Positions 1 through 6,798 of a stretch of DNA of 31,196 nt are shown piece by piece. A program made the position numbers and the translations under genes. Numbering within the stretch: position 1 is the stretch's first letter; the number at the start of each line of letters is the position of its first letter. The DNA is from a virus: IMG/VR virus record IMGVR_UViG_3300047409_000164, positions 1 to 31,196 of that record. One strand, 5' to 3'. A model generated the notes under the pieces. The model ran no database searches and was not told the DNA's origin. It saw nothing but the letters and a program-made list of their open reading frames with translations.

Positions 1-137
1 GTCGCGCGGTCCCCCCATCCTTCGCCAGCCCCAGAGTACCCCAGCGGCATTGTGCTGTCGCTGTCGTCGCTGCCCGTCCGGTCTGCCCCAGACGTCCGGT
101 CGGTCCAAAGGACACCCACAAGCCCCGTCTCATGCTC

Positions 138-731
138 TCACCGCCGCCTTGTCTTCATCGCATGAGCGATGGCGAGCGGCAGGGTCCGGTTCATCTCCCT
201 TGCCATCGAGGCCGTGAAGTCCTCATAGAACGGCACGCGCTTCGGTATCTTGGTCGTCGGCTTCAGGGCGTACAGGAGCTTCAGTCTGCCCTTGCTGTCC
301 TTGGAGTACAGCATGCCGTTGCGCTTCACGGCGACCTTGAGGTTGCGTGGCCGAAGGCGTGACGGCACACCACGAGACGTGCGCTTGATGTTGCTGACCG
401 GCACGGCGAGGTTGCCACCGCCTTTGGGCGTTCGCGTGCCGCCCTTGGCCTGCATCTGCAAGTTACCGCGATTGAGTTTGTCGTATATCTCAACAGACAG
501 CATCGACTTGGTTGCTCTCGCTTCTTTGGTCGTCAGCGAGGCGGCGATGAAGGATGGGTTGCGTGCGGTGACGTGGGTTGGCCACGTTGTCTTGATCAAC
601 AGGTTGCGGGTGACGTCGGCTGATCTGTTCAGGGCCAGCGCGCATGCATACGGTATCTGGCTCTCCGCTGCCTCGTTGAGGCTGAGTGCCGCCTTGCTCA
701 ACTCCGCATAATCGAATTCGATCTTGAACAT
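138..731 (-). CDS. putative phage structural (minor tail/joining-like) protein
   Basis: A 197-aa protein. I chose the internal ATG at 731 over the longer frame because GGAG lies 7 bases before it and the upstream frame reads through a structured leader. The protein is basic, with a Gly/Lys-rich middle (GGTRTPKGGG region) and a C-terminus that ends in a run of arginines after an FYEDF segment. That overall look resembles small phage head-tail or minor tail proteins, but I do not recognise a named family, so the role is an inference. It is the last gene of the leftward block in this window. The 137 bases downstream show no gene. Confidence 0.5.
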   Translation of the reverse strand: MFKIEFDYAELSKAALSLNEAAESQIPYACALALNRSADVTRNLLIKTTWPTHVTARNPSFIAASLTTKEARATKSMLSVEIYDKLNRGNLQMQAKGGTRTPKGGGNLAVPVSNIKRTSRGVPSRLRPRNLKVAVKRNGMLYSKDSKGRLKLLYALKPTTKIPKRVPFYEDFTASMAREMNRTLPLAIAHAMKTRRR

Positions 732-751
732 GGGCCACTCCGAAAGGGTGT

Positions 752-828
752 GAGGCGCGTGCTGAACACCACGAGGGTTCGACCTATGACGAACCGCTGG
801 GAGCCTTGCGAGCCGTACCAGACGCCTC
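752..828 (-). other. structured leader ahead of the 138-731 gene
   Basis: The gap between two minus-strand genes contains an outer inverted repeat GAGGCG (752-757) with CGCCTC (823-828). An inner perfect 6-bp stem, GGTTCG (776-781) with CGAACC (790-795), has an 8-nt loop. The RNA would form a branched structure just upstream of the ribosome binding site at 731. No T-loop or anticodon arm is present, so it is not a tRNA. The role is unknown. Confidence 0.35.
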
Positions 829-837
829 TGGGTTATT

Positions 838-1074
838 TCACTGACCTCCAGCCCACTCATACAACAGGCGAGCGAAGTCCTCGCGCGTCTCCAGTCTGTT
901 CAGCTTGATGGCGGCGAGTTGTTCTCCGACATGCATCAGGTCGCCATAGCTCATCTGCAATACCGCGTTCGACACCTCGCGCCGGTTGTTGATATCGACC
1001 CACGCCGCGCCTTCGTCATGGGTGAAAACCGGGTTCGCACTCTTGGCCGTGATCGCCTTACTTCGCTTCGCCAT
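838..1074 (-). CDS. small hypothetical phage protein
   Basis: A 78-aa protein starting at the ATG at 1074 (MAKRSKAITAK). The longer frame runs back through a hairpin region and is not preferred. It has a basic N-terminus followed by a mixed helical region rich in Leu and Glu, with no Cys motif and no membrane segment. I do not recognise the family. It follows the two-hairpin leader at 1103-1197. Confidence 0.55.
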   Translation of the reverse strand: MAKRSKAITAKSANPVFTHDEGAAWVDINNRREVSNAVLQMSYGDLMHVGEQLAAIKLNRLETREDFARLLYEWAGGQ

Positions 1075-1102
1075 GTTAATAATCCCGCCTTGGTTTGAGG
1101 GA

Positions 1103-1197
1103 AGGGGCGACGACACCCGTTCCGTACCGCCGCCCCTCTCAATCGGCGCATCCTATCGCGGAGCAAGCCGCAACGCTGATAGGTGTCACGCCGATTG
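1103..1197 (-). ncRNA. two tandem, strongly structured hairpins between genes
   Basis: The first element is a nested rod. Outer arms CAATCGGCG (1140-1148) and CGCCGATTG (1189-1197) are perfect over 9 bp. Inside them CCTATC (1152-1157) pairs with GATAGG (1178-1183), and GCGG (1158-1161) pairs with CCGC (1168-1171) around a 6-nt loop. The second element has 7-bp arms, AGGGGCG (1103-1109) and CGCCCCT (1131-1137). Both lie in the leader of the 838-1074 gene, with no U-tract behind them. This fits a cis-acting RNA, a processing site or a structured small RNA better than a simple intrinsic terminator. Function is inferred only. Confidence 0.45.
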
Positions 1198-1205
1198 GAT
1201 GCCGA

Positions 1206-1415
1206 CTATTGCATCTGATCCGTTCGCCTGTCCATGAACATCAGCGGCAGCGACTGCACCCGCTCCAGCGTTCCAAGCACGGCCTGCATCCGCTGCATCT
1301 GATAATCGGCGAGCGACTGACGGAGCTTGCCGTTGGCGACCAGCCGGGCATAGACCCGTTCGCGCTGCGCCAATTCGCGCTTCACCTCGTCAATCTGTTC
1401 TCTGATGCTGATCAT
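1206..1415 (-). CDS. small coiled-coil protein
   Basis: A 69-aa protein, almost entirely charged helix (Glu, Arg, Gln) with Leu/Val spacing typical of a coiled coil. Its ATG at 1415 overlaps the stop of the upstream gene in an ATGA, so it is probably translationally coupled to it. I do not recognise the family. It is the third of three consecutive small coiled-coil genes, which may be related by duplication or may act together. Confidence 0.6.
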   Translation of the reverse strand: MISIREQIDEVKRELAQRERVYARLVANGKLRQSLADYQMQRMQAVLGTLERVQSLPLMFMDRRTDQMQ

Positions 1416-1693
1416 TCGTTCGGCTCCAGCACGGTGCGGGCAAGATCGAATGCATCGGGATGCCCTTCCAATATTTCACGCACCACCGCTTCCAGCGCCT
1501 CGATGCGGGCTTGCGCCTGCTCAACCTTTGCTGCCGCCTGCTTGAAAAGGTCCATGCGCTCGATGGCGATTGAGCGTAGGCGTTTAAGATCAACTTCCAT
1601 CGTGGCGATATACTCCACTTGCTCAAGCCCTCGCGTAACTGCCCGATCAAGCCTCGCTTGCAGCTTGTCGATATAGAATTGGTTGTCGGTCAT
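1412..1693 (-). CDS. small coiled-coil protein
   Basis: A 93-aa protein. I take the ATG at 1693 as the start because it is preceded by GGAGGGCAAGCA, a variant of the start box seen before other genes here, and overlaps the upstream stop in an ATGA. It is a long charged helix: residues about 8-75 carry regular hydrophobic spacing, including ARIEALEAVVREILEGHPD. The same RIEALE core occurs in the next gene upstream (1690-1884), which suggests the two are paralogues. Function is unknown. Confidence 0.65.
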   Translation of the reverse strand: MTDNQFYIDKLQARLDRAVTRGLEQVEYIATMEVDLKRLRSIAIERMDLFKQAAAKVEQAQARIEALEAVVREILEGHPDAFDLARTVLEPNE

Positions 1694-1884
1694 TGCTTGC
1701 CCTCCAGAAGTTCGCGGCAGATGCATTCGACGCCGTATGGGTCGGGCGTGCGCATGATTTCCCGCACTCCCTTTTCCAACTCCCTGATGCGGGCGACGTG
1801 CCTGTGACAGTCCTGTTCCAGCGCCTCGATGCGGGCTTCCAGCGTGCGCACGTTCGCGCCCTCGTGCCATCTTTCTTCGCTCAT
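1690..1884 (-). CDS. small coiled-coil protein, paralogue of its neighbour
   Basis: A 64-aa protein from the ATG at 1884, which has a G-rich Shine-Dalgarno region just upstream. A central coiled coil (RTLEARIEALEQDCHRH) is followed by RELEKGVREIMRTPDPYG. It ends with a short Cys pair (VECICRELLEG). The ARIEALE and VREI-x-x-x-PD elements are shared with the 1412-1693 product. Both ends overlap neighbours by an ATGA-type junction. No family recognised. Confidence 0.6.
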   Translation of the reverse strand: MSEERWHEGANVRTLEARIEALEQDCHRHVARIRELEKGVREIMRTPDPYGVECICRELLEGKQ

Positions 1885-2147
1885 AGCCGCCCCTTCGCCC
1901 CTCCCTTGCACGCCAATCTTGCGGAGCGTGGATCATCGACACGCCCTGCCGTGCTGATCGCAACAGTCAGGCCGCACTGATCGCACTCGATGGCATAATA
2001 GCCGATGCGCTTCGCCGGATAAGGCAGCGCGATTTGGCAGGAGCGTTCTGCACCGCGCGACATATCGAGGTCGATGCCGTTCGGATAGTCGGGGTTCGGT
2101 GGGTTCTTCGGCTCTGCGCCACCATCAACCCATTGGACCTTGTGCAT
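1881..2147 (-). CDS. small hypothetical protein with CxxC
   Basis: An 88-aa protein. The start is either the ATG at 2147 or an adjacent GTG at 2150; GGGGA lies 5-8 bases upstream and fits either. It contains an ECDQCG motif (about residues 54-59) in an otherwise beta-rich sequence (IALPYPAKRIGYYAIECDQCG), compatible with one metal-binding knuckle. It looks like a conserved phage/rhizobial small protein, but I cannot name a family. The start overlaps the upstream stop as TGATG. Confidence 0.6.
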   Translation of the reverse strand: MHKVQWVDGGAEPKNPPNPDYPNGIDLDMSRGAERSCQIALPYPAKRIGYYAIECDQCGLTVAISTAGRVDDPRSARLACKGGAKGRL

Positions 2148-2440
2148 CACCGTTTCCCCGTCAGCACTTCGGACACGCGCCCGCCGTTGCGCAGACCGAC
2201 CTTGATCCCGATATCGTGCATCGTCAGGCGACGATCTTTTGCCATCGCGTGGATTTGCTCCTGCATGTCGTTGGTGATTGTCACCTTACGCGCATTGGCT
2301 CTGCGCACCGGAGACTTCCGCACCATCATCTTGACCGCTTGCTTGGTCAGCGCGTCCGCCTCACGTTGCAGTGCGGTAGCCTCTGCCCGTTTCAACTGCG
2401 CTTCGGCGAGTAGCCGCCGCGCTCCTACGATATCACTCAT
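2147..2440 (-). CDS. putative helix-turn-helix DNA-binding protein
   Basis: A 97-aa protein. The start is set at the ATG at 2440 because it follows the recurrent start box GGAGCAAGCA. An in-frame ATG at 2452 is the alternative. The N-terminal half is an alanine-rich amphipathic helix. The C-terminal 40 residues (MAKDRRLTMHDIGIKVG, then NGGRVSEVLTGKR) look like a helix-turn-helix in which the GRVSEVL segment would be the recognition helix. It sits next to a divergent plus-strand gene and its promoter candidate, so it could regulate locally. That role is inference. Confidence 0.55.
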   Translation of the reverse strand: MSDIVGARRLLAEAQLKRAEATALQREADALTKQAVKMMVRKSPVRRANARKVTITNDMQEQIHAMAKDRRLTMHDIGIKVGLRNGGRVSEVLTGKR

Positions 2441-2475
2441 TGCTTGCTCCATTGCGTTGCCTTCCAGAATTGTGC

Positions 2476-2521
2476 CGCGCGGAACCGAAGGTGCCGCGAA
2501 GGGTTGATGATCGCGCGGAAC
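2476..2521. repeat. direct repeat CGCGCGGAAC, two copies
   Basis: CGCGCGGAAC occurs at 2476-2485 and 2512-2521 in the 109-bp gap between the divergent genes at 2440 and 2550. The first copy supplies the GGAAC of the promoter candidate. The second lies near the expected transcript start and could be a protein-binding site. Confidence 0.4.
2481..2505 (+). promoter_or_regulatory. EcfG-like (general stress response) promoter candidate
   Basis: GGAAC at 2481-2485, then 16 bases, then GGTT at 2502-2505. The alphaproteobacterial EcfG sigma factor uses GGAAC, 16-17 bases, CGTT, so the -35 is exact and the -10 matches 3 of 4. The predicted start lies about 35-40 bases before the 50-aa plus-strand gene at 2550. 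The match is short and could be chance, but its position and orientation are right. Confidence 0.4.
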
Positions 2522-2549
2522 TGCGCGCGAATTCCATATGGAGATTGAA

Positions 2550-2702
2550 ATGTCGAACCCACAACAGAAGCAGGCGACTGAACAACTGAAGCAAGCCTTC
2601 GCCAAGATCGAACAGGCGAAGTCCAATCCCCAACAGCTTGATCAGGCGATCCGCGATGCCAAGGCGAAGCTGGACGAAGTCTGCAAGGACGATCAGGACT
2701 AA
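2550..2702 (+). CDS. 50-aa hydrophilic protein, isolated plus-strand cargo gene
   Basis: A 50-aa protein on the opposite strand to all its neighbours. ATG at 2550 follows GGAG (2540-2543) at 6 bases; an in-frame ATG at 2538 is a weaker alternative. It is Gln/Lys/Ala-rich and predicted wholly helical, with SNPQQ occurring twice (near residues 2 and 26), which suggests two similar helical halves. One Cys lies near the end. It has its own promoter candidate upstream and a strong hairpin downstream (2715-2743), the usual layout of a phage moron. Function is unknown. The small-stress-protein idea is inference from the promoter. Confidence 0.6.
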   Translation: MSNPQQKQATEQLKQAFAKIEQAKSNPQQLDQAIRDAKAKLDEVCKDDQD

Positions 2703-2714
2703 ATCCCCCACGGG

Positions 2715-2743
2715 GGCCGGTGGCGTAGGTCACGCCATCGGCC
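2715..2743. terminator. bidirectional terminator-like hairpin, 12-bp stem
   Basis: Arms GGCCGGTGGCGT (2715-2726) and ACGCCATCGGCC (2732-2743) pair over 12 bp with one G-T wobble and a 5-nt loop. It lies between the convergent ends of the 50-aa gene (stop at 2702) and the helicase gene (stop at 2730), overlapping the last helicase codons. There is no clean U-tract on either side, so it may need Rho or act as a barrier. Confidence 0.55.
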
Positions 2744-4244
2744 TTCCGTGATTTGCTTTCGATTTTGCCCATGCGATCTGCCGCGACTTGATCCAGCCCC
2801 TTGTGTCGTCGGAAATTCTACTCGCTGGCATCACGCCCGCAATCCGATTGTCAGGCCACACCTTCAGCCGCTCGCGGTACTGGTTCGCTGCCCAGCCCGC
2901 CTTGTACCCGCGCATTGCAGCATATGCTTTCAACTCCGCGAGGAACGCCGCCTTGTCGAGCATGTCCAGCTTGGACTGCGCAGGCTCTTTCGGCTTCGGC
3001 TTCAATTCACGAAGCTCTCCAGCGTCGGCCTTCACCTTGTTGATCACCTCTGCCTTGAACCCGCACGCTGGACAGAGCGACAGCTTGGGCGGCTTCATGT
3101 AGGCGCACTTCGGGCATTCCTTCGGCAGCGCGATGGCCTCGATCCTGTTTTCGTGCATCGGCGTCTTGCCATCGTGCAAGCCCACATAGCTGTCATCAAT
3201 ATCGGTGACGAAGCCCAGCCGCGTGTGGTTGTCGCTGTGATCGAGGATCAGACAGTCGTCCTTGCCGTCTGCCGTGCGCAGACCGCGACCGACGATCTGG
3301 ACGAACAGCATGTCCGACTTTGTTGGGCGGCACATGCTGATGCAGCGGACATCCCAGTCAATGCCGACCGTCAACGTGCCGACGTTGCACACCACCTTGA
3401 TGTGCCCGCTGTGGAAGTCGCGCTTGATATGTCTGCGCTCCGCATCCTTGGTGAACGCATCCTGATATCCGCACGCCACGCCCTTCGCTTGGAATTGCGC
3501 TTGCAGATGTTTCGCGTGCGCACGATCCACCGCGTAGCACAATGTCGGTCGATCTTCGCCCAGCGCGAGCCAAGTATCCACGGCGTCGGCGACCAGCTTG
3601 CTCTCGCTCATCTTCGCCGACAGTTCGCCTTCGTGGTAGTCGCCAGCGACCGTCTTGATGCCCGACAGATCAGGATGCGACGGCGCATAGACCTTGAACG
3701 GCGACAGCGTGCCCAGATCGATCATGCCTTGGATGGTGCCCGCCTTGTGGAAGTGGTCGTACCAAGAACCAAGACCGCGCGTCCAAGGCGTTGCGCTCAA
3801 GCCGATGAACGGGATGTTCGCCCACTCTGGCATCTTGTCGCCGCTCAACCAGCGCTCATAGAACTTAAACCACTTGTGGCACTCATCGATGATGACGAAG
3901 TCCGCCTTCGGCAGTATCGCGCGCTTCATCAGCGTTTGAATTGATGCGACTTGGATTGGTCGGCTCCAGTCGGTCATCGGGTGATCAGCTTGGATAGCGC
4001 CCACCTCGTAAATGCCTTGGCTGGCGAACATCTCGATGGTCTGATCCACCAGACCGATCTGGGGTACTGTGAACAACACTTTTTTGTTGCGCTGCCTTGC
4101 GCTCTCGACCAGCGCCGCCGACAGCACGGTTTTTCCGTAGCCGGTTGGTGCCTGCATGCAGATGCGGCGCTTCTTATCGGCGACCGCATCGCGCAGCGCC
4201 TCGATGGCGTCCTTCTGATCGTTCCGCAACTCTCTAACTGTCAT
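2730..4244 (-). CDS. superfamily 2 DEAD/DEAH-type helicase with C-terminal zinc motif
   Basis: A 504-aa ATP-dependent helicase of the type III restriction/SSL2-like superfamily 2, likely acting at the phage replication fork or in recombination. Visible motifs: Walker A APTGYGKT (32-39), Walker B variant DECH (120-123), SAT (150-152) and motif VI QIVGRGLR (316-323). A CxxC pair at 377-380 and another at 391-394 form a zinc knuckle after the helicase core, and the remaining 100 residues are basic. It follows the primase and a 43-aa gene in one tightly overlapping unit, so helicase and primase are probably co-produced. The start at 4244 lies inside the end of the 43-aa gene. Confidence 0.9.
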   Translation of the reverse strand: MTVRELRNDQKDAIEALRDAVADKKRRICMQAPTGYGKTVLSAALVESARQRNKKVLFTVPQIGLVDQTIEMFASQGIYEVGAIQADHPMTDWSRPIQVASIQTLMKRAILPKADFVIIDECHKWFKFYERWLSGDKMPEWANIPFIGLSATPWTRGLGSWYDHFHKAGTIQGMIDLGTLSPFKVYAPSHPDLSGIKTVAGDYHEGELSAKMSESKLVADAVDTWLALGEDRPTLCYAVDRAHAKHLQAQFQAKGVACGYQDAFTKDAERRHIKRDFHSGHIKVVCNVGTLTVGIDWDVRCISMCRPTKSDMLFVQIVGRGLRTADGKDDCLILDHSDNHTRLGFVTDIDDSYVGLHDGKTPMHENRIEAIALPKECPKCAYMKPPKLSLCPACGFKAEVINKVKADAGELRELKPKPKEPAQSKLDMLDKAAFLAELKAYAAMRGYKAGWAANQYRERLKVWPDNRIAGVMPASRISDDTRGWIKSRQIAWAKSKANHGRPMA

Positions 4245-4365
4245 AGCCCAGCACCCTTTTCATTTCGCGGACGACAGCGCGATAGGCTTTGATTTCCTCT
4301 TCCAGTCGCTCGATCTTTTTCTTCGCCTCGATCAACTCAAGTTTTATCGCATCTCGCTTGCTCAC
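4234..4365 (-). CDS. 43-aa coiled-coil protein between primase and helicase
   Basis: A GTG-started 43-aa protein. The GTG at 4365 overlaps the primase TGA as GTGA and is preceded by GAGGGGAAATT. The sequence is a single charged helix ([18 protein letters not shown]) with heptad spacing, ending in KRVLGYDS. The gene overlaps the helicase start by 11 bases. The tight coupling on both sides supports a real gene, perhaps a primase-helicase accessory. That role is speculative. Confidence 0.55.
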   Translation of the reverse strand: MSKRDAIKLELIEAKKKIERLEEEIKAYRAVVREMKRVLGYDS

Positions 4366-5294
4366 AATTTCCCCTCTCGCAATGGATCATTGAAATCGCC
4401 GTGCTTCGTCGGCGTCAGCACATCGATGCGCCTCGCTGTCCTGTCGCGATGCGCTTCGAAGACCAGCCGCTTGGCCAGTGCATAGGCCGCAGCCTGCCCC
4501 GTGTAGCTCGCATCGTTGTCGGCGAATATCGTGATCGATAGCACGCCGGTCGGCGGCGACCATTGCTCCAGCATCACGGACGACGTCGTCGCCCACACCG
4601 GCATGCCGAACATGAGTGACGCCGACAGCGCGGTCTCGATGCCCTCCGCAATTCCCATTTCAGGCGCGACAGGTCCAAGACGAATAGCGCCACCCTTCGG
4701 CAGATCGCCCGGCATGAACATGCGATTGGGCTGCACGTCCGCCTTGCGCCCGTCCTTCGTCAGATACGTCCGATGGATTTGCTTCGGTTTGCCGTCCGCG
4801 TCGCACATGCGGGCGATCATCGCCGGATGCGCAGTCGCTGTGGGGAAGTGCGGCAGATGCGTGCTGCGCAGAGCCGCGCTGCCAATCGTGATGCCGCGCG
4901 CCTTCAGGTACAGGTCAACCGGGTCGCCATCTGTCAGCGTGCTTGCCGCCATCCACATCCTGTTCAACTCTGCGCTGGATGTGCCCGCCTTCAGCTTGAT
5001 CACCTTCGCTGTCGCCTTCGGCAGATTGCCGATGATCTTGTCTACCTCGTCGGCGGCTTTCTTGAAGTCCCAACCGTGATACGTCTGGAGAAACTTGAAG
5101 CCCTTGCCGCTGCCGCACTGCGAACAGAAAAAATCCCCGTCGCCTTGCTTGTCATCGAACCGGAAGCGATCCGTGCCGCCGCAGAACGGACAGGGCTGAT
5201 GCTTGCCGTTGAGAAAGCCGGTGGGGACGCCCAGCGCCGGGAGGATTTCGCGCCAACGTCCATGCGCTGCGGTGATCGTGTTTTTCTCGATCAT
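4362..5294 (-). CDS. phage primase with N-terminal zinc ribbon and Toprim domain
   Basis: A 310-aa DNA primase that would make RNA primers for replication. The zinc-binding domain has CPFC (35-38) and CSQC (57-60). The Toprim core shows IAEGIETA (215-222) as the catalytic Glu motif and FADND (257-261) as the Asp motif. I start it at the ATG at 5294 (MIEKN), which overlaps the stop of the 48-aa gene in an ATGA. A 49-residue longer GTG start at 5441 is open but runs through that gene in another frame. It resembles the P4 alpha/Toprim primases without the helicase part, which is supplied separately by the 2730-4244 gene. Confidence 0.88.
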   Translation of the reverse strand: MIEKNTITAAHGRWREILPALGVPTGFLNGKHQPCPFCGGTDRFRFDDKQGDGDFFCSQCGSGKGFKFLQTYHGWDFKKAADEVDKIIGNLPKATAKVIKLKAGTSSAELNRMWMAASTLTDGDPVDLYLKARGITIGSAALRSTHLPHFPTATAHPAMIARMCDADGKPKQIHRTYLTKDGRKADVQPNRMFMPGDLPKGGAIRLGPVAPEMGIAEGIETALSASLMFGMPVWATTSSVMLEQWSPPTGVLSITIFADNDASYTGQAAAYALAKRLVFEAHRDRTARRIDVLTPTKHGDFNDPLREGKL

Positions 5295-5437
5295 GAATTC
5301 CACCATCGTTGCAGCCGGATCATCGCGAACGCCGTTGCTCGCATCGCGCGGATCACCAGCACCAGAAGGATCACGCTGAAGGCGTAGAATAACAGCCAGA
5401 GCATTTTGAGCGTGCTTAGTGGTGATGGAATGCGCAT
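5291..5437 (-). CDS. 48-aa single-pass membrane protein
   Basis: The ATG at 5437 directly follows the TGA of the upstream gene, and the stop overlaps the primase ATG (TCATGA junction). After about 13 residues there is one clear membrane segment ([19 protein letters not shown]), followed by a basic tail. A GGGAG lies 9 bases upstream. The fit to both neighbours' boundaries is the main evidence, because the same DNA is also open in the primase frame. Function unknown; a small phage membrane protein in the replication unit. Confidence 0.5.
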   Translation of the reverse strand: MRIPSPLSTLKMLWLLFYAFSVILLVLVIRAMRATAFAMIRLQRWWNS

Positions 5438-5632
5438 TCACAGGTTCTCCCGCGCCACATCGAAGTTGATGCAGACGGCGGTCCCCGATGGATCATCGAG
5501 ATTGTCGGTGATCGCTGGCCACACCGTCACTGGCGGTCTGCCCCTGAAATACAGCGTGATCGTTCCGCTCGCCGTGCGCGCCATCGTGATCTGATCATCG
5601 TGGTACAGTTCGCCGGTTTTTAATTTCGCCAC
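5438..5632 (-). CDS. small hypothetical protein, first gene of primase unit
   Basis: A 64-aa protein starting at a GTG (5632) with a strong AGGAGAGAGG Shine-Dalgarno 1-5 bases upstream. It is beta-rich ([19 protein letters not shown]) with an acidic stretch. It shares a short LYF-x-G pattern with the 9202-9414 product, which may be a distant relative. It is the first gene after the large non-coding gap and so opens the primase-helicase transcript. Confidence 0.55.
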   Translation of the reverse strand: MAKLKTGELYHDDQITMARTASGTITLYFRGRPPVTVWPAITDNLDDPSGTAVCINFDVARENL

Positions 5633-5931
5633 GCCTCTCTCCTATTACTCAGACTGTATTCTTTTCTAATTACCTCTTCTTGGTCCTGTGGTTGCCCGAA
5701 CTCCCCCTTACCCCCTCACTGACGCTCTGTGCGCCGGTCAGCCGTTCGCGATCCGGCGAGGTGCCGGTCGGTTCCGAACGAACGAGGGTGGGGGAATTCG
5801 GATCGCCCGCGCGGACGTCCCTAGACCAGCACAAGCACCGTTTTTGCCACGCGATGCAATCTGGTCAGGGCAAAGCCCTCACTCCTGCAACGTGCGATCT
5901 GGAACCAATTGTATGCGGTGGGGCTTGATGA

Positions 5932-5961
5932 TAAACGCAAGTCACGGTAGATTTGCGTTTA
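5932..5961. promoter_or_regulatory. operator-like inverted repeat TAAACGCAA/TTGCGTTTA
   Basis: TAAACGCAA (5932-5940) and TTGCGTTTA (5953-5961) are a perfect 9-bp inverted repeat with a 12-nt spacer. The centre-to-centre distance is two helical turns, as expected for a dimeric repressor site. It could equally be a hairpin. The phage XRE or YdaS-like proteins are candidate binders. Confidence 0.4.
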
Positions 5962-5995
5962 AGAGCGAGCCTTGCACTAACAAGGTTTTCGATCA

Positions 5996-6030
5996 GAAGG
6001 GCGGATGGCTTTGACGAGCCGCCGCCCTTC
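5996..6030 (+). terminator. intrinsic terminator-like hairpin
   Basis: Arms GAAGGGCGG (5996-6004) and CCGCCCTTC (6022-6030) form 9 bp, with an inner stem GGCT (6007-6010)/AGCC (6017-6020). It is followed by GCCTTTTC on the plus strand. The orientation would end rightward transcription, yet no plus-strand gene lies upstream within the gap. It may end a small RNA or guard the region. Confidence 0.45.
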
Positions 6031-6177
6031 GCCTTTTCAAACTGCGCTGCGTCGGCCCGATTTGGCAAGACGGTCTGTCATCACTTTTTTCGAAATATTT
6101 CCCTTGCACCGCTAATAGCCGTGTCGCCCGTGCTGTACCCACCAGATGTTGATTTCGGTGCCTGTGAATAGCGGGGA

Positions 6178-6708
6178 TCACCGCCGTGCGCGGAACAGCG
6201 GCGTCTGCCGCACCGCAACATCAGGACGCAGATAGCCGCACTGGTAACTCCAGAGCGCGCAGGCGTCGGCCTCGTCTGTCGTCTCGACCATCCAGCCCAG
6301 ATCGCGGCATTGCTGCACCGTCTGCGGCTTGGCGATGCTGGATTTCATGTTGCTGCCAATGAAGTGCGCACGGACTTGCGCCACCGTGGCTTCGCGAAGC
6401 TCCACGCGATTGTAGCACCACTCTTCCAGATGCTCCGCGAGACCCATCAGCACCTTGATGGTGTTGATGTTGGTTTTGCCGTGCATCACCATCGGCAGCG
6501 CAGGACTTTCGAAGACGACCAGATTGGTCTTGTGCGCAGACAGGAACAGATCGAGCCACAATCGAAATGCGCGATAAGCCGCAGCGCGCGGCTCACCAGT
6601 CTTGACGAAGCGAAGATGTCCGAAGGTCGGCACAGTGCCGGGTTTGCCAAACGCCCATCCCGTCACGCTCGCAAGATCGAGCGCCAGCACGCTGCCCGTA
6701 AAACTCAT
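6178..6708 (-). CDS. RuvC-like Holliday junction resolvase
   Basis: A 176-aa nuclease of the RNase H-like fold, expected to cut branched DNA during recombination or before packaging. The N-terminal strand VLALDLASVTGWAFG carries the first Asp (D11). E67 lies in VVFESPA, and the C-terminal acidic pair is in TDEADACAL (D145, D148). This spacing matches phage and bacterial RuvC-type enzymes. The start at 6708 has GGAT upstream and follows directly on the stop of a tiny membrane ORF (TGA then ATG). It sits with helicase, primase and recombination genes, consistent with DNA processing. Confidence 0.85.
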   Translation of the reverse strand: MSFTGSVLALDLASVTGWAFGKPGTVPTFGHLRFVKTGEPRAAAYRAFRLWLDLFLSAHKTNLVVFESPALPMVMHGKTNINTIKVLMGLAEHLEEWCYNRVELREATVAQVRAHFIGSNMKSSIAKPQTVQQCRDLGWMVETTDEADACALWSYQCGYLRPDVAVRQTPLFRARR

Positions 6709-6798
6709 TCAATATCCAATCATCCATATGAACCAGTATCCGGCAGCGAAGGCGGCGAACCCGATCATCAGATGCAGCCGCCATCGCCTTGTCGTCAT
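6709..6798 (-). CDS. tiny membrane protein, 29 aa
   Basis: MTTRRW is followed by a hydrophobic helix (LHLMIGFAAFAAGYWFIWM) and ends IGY. ATG at 6798 overlaps the stop of the next tiny ORF in an ATGA; an in-frame ATG at 6810 is an alternative. The stop abuts the RuvC start. A basic N-terminus before one membrane helix predicts a cytoplasmic N-terminus. Support comes from the junctions and the clear membrane segment. Function unknown. Confidence 0.4.
   Translation of the reverse strand: MTTRRWRLHLMIGFAAFAAGYWFIWMIGY

Larger units (their letters stand above)
5633..6177. other. 545-bp non-coding region with several inverted repeats (candidate control region/origin)
   Basis: No convincing gene lies here: the frames that stay open have poor start signals and codon use unlike neighbours. 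It holds a nested inverted repeat CGTTCG (5743-5748)/CGAACG (5775-5780) enclosing CCGGC (5753-5757)/GCCGG (5763-5767). There is a 9-bp inverted repeat at 5932-5961 and a terminator-like hairpin at 5996-6030. The first 60 bases next to the primase unit are AT- and pyrimidine-rich and probably contain its promoter. It could be the replication origin, being next to the primase genes. That is inference. Confidence 0.45.

Noticed and set aside
752-828. Possible tRNA on the minus strand (closing stem with internal GGTTCG stem)
   Set aside because: The GGTTCG element closes on an 8-nt loop that is not a T-loop, and there is no anticodon arm or D-loop of the right size. Kept only as a structured leader.
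2512-2540. Second GGAAC copy as another EcfG promoter
   Set aside because: The bases 16-17 after it do not read CGTT or GGTT and would fall on the start codon.
2748-3944. 398-aa plus-strand ORF
   Set aside because: It is an antisense shadow of the helicase gene, which has clear motifs in its own frame.
5294-5441. N-terminal extension of the primase from a GTG at 5441
   Set aside because: The extension has no conserved features and the same DNA fits a membrane protein that ends exactly at the ATG at 5294.
5865-6068. 67-aa minus-strand ORF in the non-coding gap
   Set aside because: It starts at TTG without a Shine-Dalgarno, its GC3 is much lower than neighbouring genes, and it runs through the terminator-like hairpin and the inverted repeat.
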